The notes under the pieces: generated by a model | Told to the model about the DNA's origin: nothing | Databases searched by the model: none | The model's input: only the letters and a program-made list of their open reading frames with translations | DNA from: Wenjunlia vitaminophila DSM 41686 | Lineage (GTDB): Bacteria; Actinomycetota; Actinomycetes; Streptomycetales; Streptomycetaceae | DNA length: 64,000 nt | NCBI RefSeq assembly: GCF_000380165.1 | Contig: NZ_KB904666.1 | Span: 1 to 64,000 of the forward strand | Direction: 5' to 3' | Shown: positions 59,202-64,000 of the stretch, piece by piece | Numbering within the stretch: position 1 is the stretch's first letter | How the letters are laid out: each line of letters opens with the position of its first letter | Translations under genes and position numbers: made by a program

Positions 59202-60091
59202 GCGACCTCCCCCTCCTCGCCGCCGGGCTCGGTGATCAGGCCGAGCACCCTGTCCACGGCCGTGGGAACCAGCCGGCGGGCGGTCGCCAGCACGCCGGCC
59301 CCGGACGCGGCGCCCGCCCCCGGTTCATCGGCCTCCCCGCTCCCGAACGCGCCCCCGACCACGTCCCCGAACGCGTCCCCGACCAAGTCCCCGAATCCGC
59401 CCCCGCCCACGGGCCCGACCACCCCCGCAGCCGCCTCGCACGGGTCCGGGACCAGCGGCTCCACCCGCTCGGCGACGAACTCGGCGAACCGGCCGTCGGG
59501 GTCGGCGAACCAGCCGACGGCGTCGATGGCCAGCAGTGGGGGCACGGCCAGCGTGATGTGTTCGGCGACCACGGACCGGAGGAACCCGGCCACGGTCTCG
59601 GCGAAGAACAGCCGGTAGAGCAGGCACAGGATGTCGGAGGGGAGACCCGGCCCGGCAGGGGCCCGCCCGTCGTTCCGGCCCTCGGCACCATCGGACAGGT
59701 CGGCCCGCAACGTGGGGTGGCGTTCGAGTGCCGCACGCCCGGCCGCCAGCGCCGCCGCCCGGGTCACGGCGTCGGCGACCGTTCCCCCGTCGCCTCCGAC
59801 CTCGGTGGCGAGCCGGGCCAGCAGGGCCTCGGCCGAGGCGGGGCACTGCGTCGCCAGTGAGCCGAGCGTGTCAGTGAGGCGTTCGCCGGCCGCGCGAGCG
59901 GCGTCACGCAGGCCGAACGCGGAGGGGTCGTCCCGCAGGGTCTGGTGCAGTGCCCGGAGGTACCTCTCGGCGATCCCGTCGAGCAGCTCCGCGCGGCCCC
60001 GGTCACGGTCGGGTCGCCACTGCGTCAGTTGCCGTCGGGCAGTGCTCCACGGGCCGCCGCGAGGCCCTGGCCACGCCGTCGATGTCCCCAC
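59198..60091 (-). CDS. qatB: QatB-like protein of the Qat anti-phage system
   Basis: A 297-residue protein from the GTG at 60091. It begins MGTSTAWPGPRGGPW, and QatB proteins share such an opening (MGTS, then GP-GG). The remainder is helical and alanine-rich (RYLRALHQTLRDDPSAFGLR, AAALAAGRAALERHP, DILCLLYRLFFAETVAGFLR), with a Gly/Asp/Phe-rich low-complexity part near residue 250. It is translationally coupled to qatC (ATGA). QatB function is not known. No KAP-type ATPase (QatA) or TatD nuclease (QatD) is next to it in this window; downstream of qatC is the whiJ-like trio and upstream is pglY in the opposite direction. Confidence 0.7.
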   Translation of the reverse strand: MGTSTAWPGPRGGPWSTARRQLTQWRPDRDRGRAELLDGIAERYLRALHQTLRDDPSAFGLRDAARAAGERLTDTLGSLATQCPASAEALLARLATEVGGDGGTVADAVTRAAALAAGRAALERHPTLRADLSDGAEGRNDGRAPAGPGLPSDILCLLYRLFFAETVAGFLRSVVAEHITLAVPPLLAIDAVGWFADPDGRFAEFVAERVEPLVPDPCEAAAGVVGPVGGGGFGDLVGDAFGDVVGGAFGSGEADEPGAGAASGAGVLATARRLVPTAVDRVLGLITEPGGEEGEVA

Positions 60092-60446
60092 CGTGCTTCC
60101 CCCTGTCCCCCCGGGCGCACCGTGGGCGCCCTCCCCCCGTCATGGTCATCGCTGGCCCACTGATCCGGGTAGGGCGCGTTTCCGGTCATGATCGCCCAGT
60201 GGGGGGCAACCCAGACCCGCCGGAGAAGGCCGGGAACATCCCGGTTCCGCGGGGGTGTCGTCGGGCACGGGGGAGCGCCCCTGTTGACCAAATCCGTTAC
60301 CACGGACCGGCGATGACGACTGATCAGCCCCTGGCAAGATGGGTTTCGCGTGCCGGCGGCGCGTGCCACGGGCGAACCGGGCCCGCTGCCCCCGCCGGAT
60401 CGTGCCGACCAGCCACCACGCCGCGGAATCGAGGGAAGTCCGGCCC
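60092..60446. promoter_or_regulatory. Divergent promoter region between qatB and pglY
   Basis: 355 bp with no supportable gene. CAAGAT at about 60,336 with GATGAC 17 bp upstream is a weak candidate promoter for pglY. GAGGGAAG at 60431-60438 is the pglY ribosome binding site. The two defence modules are therefore transcribed from this shared region. Confidence 0.4.
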
Positions 60447-63400
60447 ATGCCCACCAGCGAGCTCTTCCTACGGGATGTCATCGACATCAAGGAGGACGTC
60501 CATGCCGGCGACTTCAAGATCGAGCTGTCCGGGGGGTTCTCCGAGTCGGACGCCCGGGTCGCCGAGTACGTGGTCACCGAACAACTCCAGGGGGCGTTCC
60601 GGGAAGCGCTCGGTCTGGTGGGCGCCGCGGTGCGCTCGGGGAACTCGCACGCCGCCTACCTCCACGGCTCGTTCGGCGCCGGTAAGAGCCACTTCCTGAC
60701 CGTGCTGCACGCGGTGCTCAACAACCACCCGGCGGCCCGCGCCAAGCCCAGGCTCCAGGAGGTCATAGCCGCGCACGACGACTGGCTGCGGCACAAGCGG
60801 TTCCTCATGGTGCCGTACCACCTCGTCGGCTCCACCGACCTGGACTCGGCGCTGCTCGGCGGCTACGTCCACACCGTGCGGGCCCTGCACCCGGACCGGC
60901 CCACGCCGGCCGTCTACCGGGCCGACGCCGCGCTGGACGACGCCAGGCGCCAGCGGGAGTTCCTCGCCGACGACGCCGCGTTCCTGCGCTGGCTAGGGGC
61001 GGGGGCGGCGGCCCTGGAGCCGGGGGGCGGGGCGGACGACGAGGACCTCGACGCGAGCCTGGTCCGCGCCGAGACGGCCGTGCCGGACACCGCCGGCTGG
61101 ACGCCCGCCGACCTGGACCGTGCGTTAGCGGCGCCCGCCGGCGACCCGTACCGCGAGGCGCTGGTGTCGGCGCTGCTGTCCGGGCCCATGTCCGCGTACG
61201 CCCGTGGCGCGCGGGGCGACAAGGACGCCTTCGTGCCGCTGGAGAACGGCCTGTCGGTGATCTCCCGGCACGCACGGTCCCTCGGCTACGACGGGATCGT
61301 GCTGTTCCTGGACGAGCTGATCCTGTGGCTCCAGGCACACATGGGCGATCAGGACTTCGTCCGCGACCAGGTGCAGCGCCTGGACAAGTTGATCGAGTCC
61401 GGGGACGCGGACCGGCCCGTGCCGATCGTCTCGTTCATCTCCAGGCAGCGGGACCTGTCCCAGCTCATCGGCTCGGACGTGGCCGGCGCCGACGTGCAGA
61501 ACCTCGAACAGCAGGTCGAGTACCTCAGGGGTCGCCTCGACGTGGTGGACCTGGAGGACAGCAACCTCGTCGAGATCATCAAGCACCGGGTGCTGGCGCC
61601 CAAACCCGGCATGGAGGCCGTCCGCGACGAGGCGTTCCGGGGGCTGGAGTCGTCCAGGGACGAGGTCCGGCAGGTGCTGTTGGACGCCCACGGCCGCACC
61701 GAGGCCACCTGGGACGACTTCCGCACCCTCTACCCGCTCTCCCCGGCCCTGCTGAACGTGCTGGTCGAGCTCTCCGGCGCGCTCCAGCGCGAACGCACCG
61801 GCCTGAAGTTGGTGCATGAGCTGCTGCGCCGCCGCCGTGACGACCTGCGCCTCGGCGACCTGATCCCCATCGGCGACCTGTGGGACGTGATCGCGGCCGG
61901 CACCGGCGAGGCGTTCACCGCGCGGCTGCGCAAGGAGTCCGAGACCGCGCACCGCTTCCACACCCGGGTGCGGGCCCACCTGCTGGAGAAGTACGGCAGC
62001 GAGGACGACCCCCGGTTCCGGGGCGACGACCGGCTGGTCAAGACGCTGCTGCTGGCGGCCCTGGCGCCCAACGTGCCCGCGCTGACCCGGCTCACCGGCG
62101 GGCGGCTCGCGGCGCTGAACCACGGCACCATCCGGTCCCGGGTGGGGTCGGCCGGGTCGGTGGCGGTCAAGCGGCTGCGGGAACTCCAGGCCGACTTCGG
62201 CGAGCTGCGCAGCGAGGGCGAGAGCGACCCCGTCTTCCACCTGCACCTGTCAGACCTGGACATCGACCCGATCCTGGACGAGGTGCGCAGCGAGGACAAC
62301 CTCGGGCGCCGACGGCAGTGGATCAAGGACCGGCTGTGGTCGGCTCTGGGCATCGACGGGGCCGAGGCGTTCGTCTGCCAGCGGGAGGTCGTGTGGCGCG
62401 GCACCCGGCGCACCGCCGAGTTCGTGTTCGGCAACGTGTGCGACCCGCACCTGCCCGAGGAGCAGTTCCTCCCCGAGACCCCGGGAAACATCCGCTTCGT
62501 CATCGACTACCCGTTCGACGAGGAGCGGCGTGGGCCCATGGACGACGTGCGGCGCGTCGAGACCCTCAAACGCGCCGGGACGACCGCCCCCACCGTCGTC
62601 TGGCTGCCGCACTTCTTCTCCGAGCAGAAGGCCAACCAGCTCGGCCGCCTGCTGAAGATCAACTACCTGCTGGAGCGGAACCGGCTGGAGGACCACACCG
62701 CGACCCGCTCCGCCGACGAACGCGTCCAGATCCGCCACCAACTCAAGGCCCAGAGCGAGAACCTCACCTCACAGCTCACCGCCGTCCTCCAGCAGCTCTA
62801 CGGGATCAGCAAGCCCGACCCCGGCAGCGTCGGAACGGAAGTCCCCGAGAACCAGCACCTGTGGTCCCTGGAACCCGCCTGCCCCGACCCGCGGCCACAG
62901 CCGGGCAAGAGCTTCGAGCAGAACCTGTACGCCCTCGCCGACGCCCTGTTCGGCGCCCTGCACCCCAAGCACCCCGACTTCGACCCGCACCTGAGCCGCA
63001 AGGCCGTCACCACCCGCGAGCTGCGCACCGCCCACGAGTGGATCATCCGTGCCCTGGAGGACGGCTCCCGCCGGGCCGTGGTGGACCGCCACCACCTGCC
63101 CGTGGTGCGGAAGATCGTGCACGGCCTCGGTCTCGGCGAGGTCCACGACGGGCCGTTGAACGTCGGCACCGAGTGGCGGCTGCGCATCAACCAGAAGGCC
63201 GCCGAGGCGAAGGCCGGGCCCGACCTGGCGGTGGAGGACATCCGGCGCTGGATCACCGAACTCGGCTGGACCGGCCTCGACCGCACCGTCGCCAACCTCG
63301 TCATCGCCACCTACGCCCTGCTGGACGGCCGCACCTGGGTGTACCAGACGGAGCCCGTCAGCCAACCGCCCGAGCTCGAACGCATCGGCCCCGGCTACGC

Positions 63401-64000
63401 CCTGCGCGCCGTGGAACTCCCCACCGAGCAGGAGTTCGCCACCGCCCGGGAGCGCGCCGGGAGGATCTTCGGGGTGCCGGTGGCGCCGGCCCTGATCCCC
63501 GGGAACGTCAACAGGCTCGCCGACGGCGTGCGGCAGGCCGCCGCCCGCCACCGCGAGGCCGTCGGTGGAGTACGGGCCAGCCTGCGCAAACACACCGACG
63601 ACCTGGAACTGACCGGCCCGGACACACCCCGGGTGCGCTCCACCCGCGCCGCCGAGGACCTGATCGCCCGGCTGACCCGGACGACCGACGCCACCGCGCT
63701 GGTCCGGGAGTTGGCCGCCGTCACCTACGACGTCACCGACCTGGAACTGGCCTCCGCCATCACCCACGCACCCGACCTGCTGCGGGCGCTGGACGACACC
63801 AACTGGGCCCTGCTGCGCAGCGTGCGCAGCTTCGCCGGACGGGACGACGGGGTCGGCGACCGCACCGAGCGGCTGCTGACCCTGCTCCGGGAGACCGCCC
63901 GCGACCACGAGCAGGCACGCTCCCTGGTCCCCGTCCTGTCGCGCCTCCAGGACGAGACCGTGGCCCTGGTGGCGGAGGTGGCCAGGCTGGCGCAGGTCGC
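60447..64000 (+). CDS. pglY: BREX type 2 / Pgl ATPase PglY (runs off the right edge)
   Basis: The frame opens at the ATG at 60447 (GAGGGAAG eight bases upstream) and is still open at the window end, giving 1184 residues so far; PglY proteins are about 1200-1300. Walker A is LHGSFGAGKSHF (residues 72-83), Walker B is IVLFLDELILWL (about 284-295), in the DUF6079-type AAA ATPase arrangement of BREX. The N-terminus (LFLRDVIDIKEDVHAGDFKI) is highly typical of PglY/BrxC-like proteins. The C-terminal half is helical with coiled coils. It should be followed by pglZ (alkaline phosphatase domain) beyond the window. No frameshift is seen. Confidence 0.95.
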   Translation, partial: MPTSELFLRDVIDIKEDVHAGDFKIELSGGFSESDARVAEYVVTEQLQGAFREALGLVGAAVRSGNSHAAYLHGSFGAGKSHFLTVLHAVLNNHPAARAKPRLQEVIAAHDDWLRHKRFLMVPYHLVGSTDLDSALLGGYVHTVRALHPDRPTPAVYRADAALDDARRQREFLADDAAFLRWLGAGAAALEPGGGADDEDLDASLVRAETAVPDTAGWTPADLDRALAAPAGDPYREALVSALLSGPMSAYARGARGDKDAFVPLENGLSVISRHARSLGYDGIVLFLDELILWLQAHMGDQDFVRDQVQRLDKLIESGDADRPVPIVSFISRQRDLSQLIGSDVAGADVQNLEQQVEYLRGRLDVVDLEDSNLVEIIKHRVLAPKPGMEAVRDEAFRGLESSRDEVRQVLLDAHGRTEATWDDFRTLYPLSPALLNVLVELSGALQRERTGLKLVHELLRRRRDDLRLGDLIPIGDLWDVIAAGTGEAFTARLRKESETAHRFHTRVRAHLLEKYGSEDDPRFRGDDRLVKTLLLAALAPNVPALTRLTGGRLAALNHGTIRSRVGSAGSVAVKRLRELQADFGELRSEGESDPVFHLHLSDLDIDPILDEVRSEDNLGRRRQWIKDRLWSALGIDGAEAFVCQREVVWRGTRRTAEFVFGNVCDPHLPEEQFLPETPGNIRFVIDYPFDEERRGPMDDVRRVETLKRAGTTAPTVVWLPHFFSEQKANQLGRLLKINYLLERNRLEDHTATRSADERVQIRHQLKAQSENLTSQLTAVLQQLYGISKPDPGSVGTEVPENQHLWSLEPACPDPRPQPGKSFEQNLYALADALFGALHPKHPDFDPHLSRKAVTTRELRTAHEWIIRALEDGSRRAVVDRHHLPVVRKIVHGLGLGEVHDGPLNVGTEWRLRINQKAAEAKAGPDLAVEDIRRWITELGWTGLDRTVANLVIATYALLDGRTWVYQTEPVSQPPELERIGPGYALRAVELPTEQEFATARERAGRIFGVPVAPALIPGNVNRLADGVRQAAARHREAVGGVRASLRKHTDDLELTGPDTPRVRSTRAAEDLIARLTRTTDATALVRELAAVTYDVTDLELASAITHAPDLLRALDDTNWALLRSVRSFAGRDDGVGDRTERLLTLLRETARDHEQARSLVPVLSRLQDETVALVAEVARLAQV

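Overview
This window (about 72% G+C) comes from the chromosome of a mycelial, sporulating actinomycete of the Streptomyces/Nocardiopsis type. Two SsgA-like proteins, a conservon-type GTPase, a whiJ-like trio (DUF5753 XRE regulator, DUF397 protein, HATPase), class E sortase (LAXTG) sorting signals and frequent GTG/TTG starts all point there. No rRNA, tRNA or CRISPR array was found.

Layout. 1-0.65 kb: one end of an IS200/IS605-type element with a cut-off tnpB and a divergent ribbon-helix-helix gene. 0.65-7.3 kb: MarR regulator, PP2C-like protein, conservon GTPase, StyA-like monooxygenase, SsgA-like protein, NlpC/P60 hydrolase. 7.4-10.8 kb: an oxidative operon (AurF-like diiron oxygenase, Baeyer-Villiger monooxygenase, TetR) with a candidate operator. 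11-18 kb: DedA protein, XRE regulator, amino-acid permease, a second SsgA-like protein and small unknowns. 18.2-23.2 kb: MEDS-STAS protein and a STAND/NLR ATPase that carries an N-terminal amyloid-type (RHIM-like) signalling motif. 24.3-26.5 kb: ornithine-cyclodeaminase-like enzyme plus methyltransferase. 27.3-29.5 kb: an ECF sigma factor between two paralogous extracytoplasmic proteins. 29.7-32.6 kb: three coupled genes of the gas-vesicle-accessory type with long low-complexity tails, without any gas-vesicle structural gene.

32.8-40.1 kb is a cobalamin-riboswitch locus. It encodes a complete ECF transporter (T, fused A-A', S) with GTGA overlaps throughout, flanked by secreted proteins that resemble the two halves of animal transcobalamin/intrinsic factor: an alpha/alpha-barrel protein with an LAATG wall-anchor signal, and two small DUF4430-like beta-domain proteins. 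I read it as a surface B12 capture-and-uptake system.

42.1 kb to the right edge is a type 2 BREX / phage growth limitation locus: pglW (kinase), pglX (methyltransferase) and the start of pglY (ATPase, cut by the window edge). It is split twice. Between pglW and pglX lie a PCMT-like methyltransferase with a coupled proline-rich peptide, an XRE regulator and an HD nucleotidase. Between pglX and pglY lie a membrane protein, a Hanks kinase, the whiJ-like trio, and a qatB-qatC pair (QueC-like) without qatA or qatD in view. The middle of pglX is markedly AT-richer than its ends, which suggests exchange of its specificity region. The region therefore looks like a composite anti-phage island.
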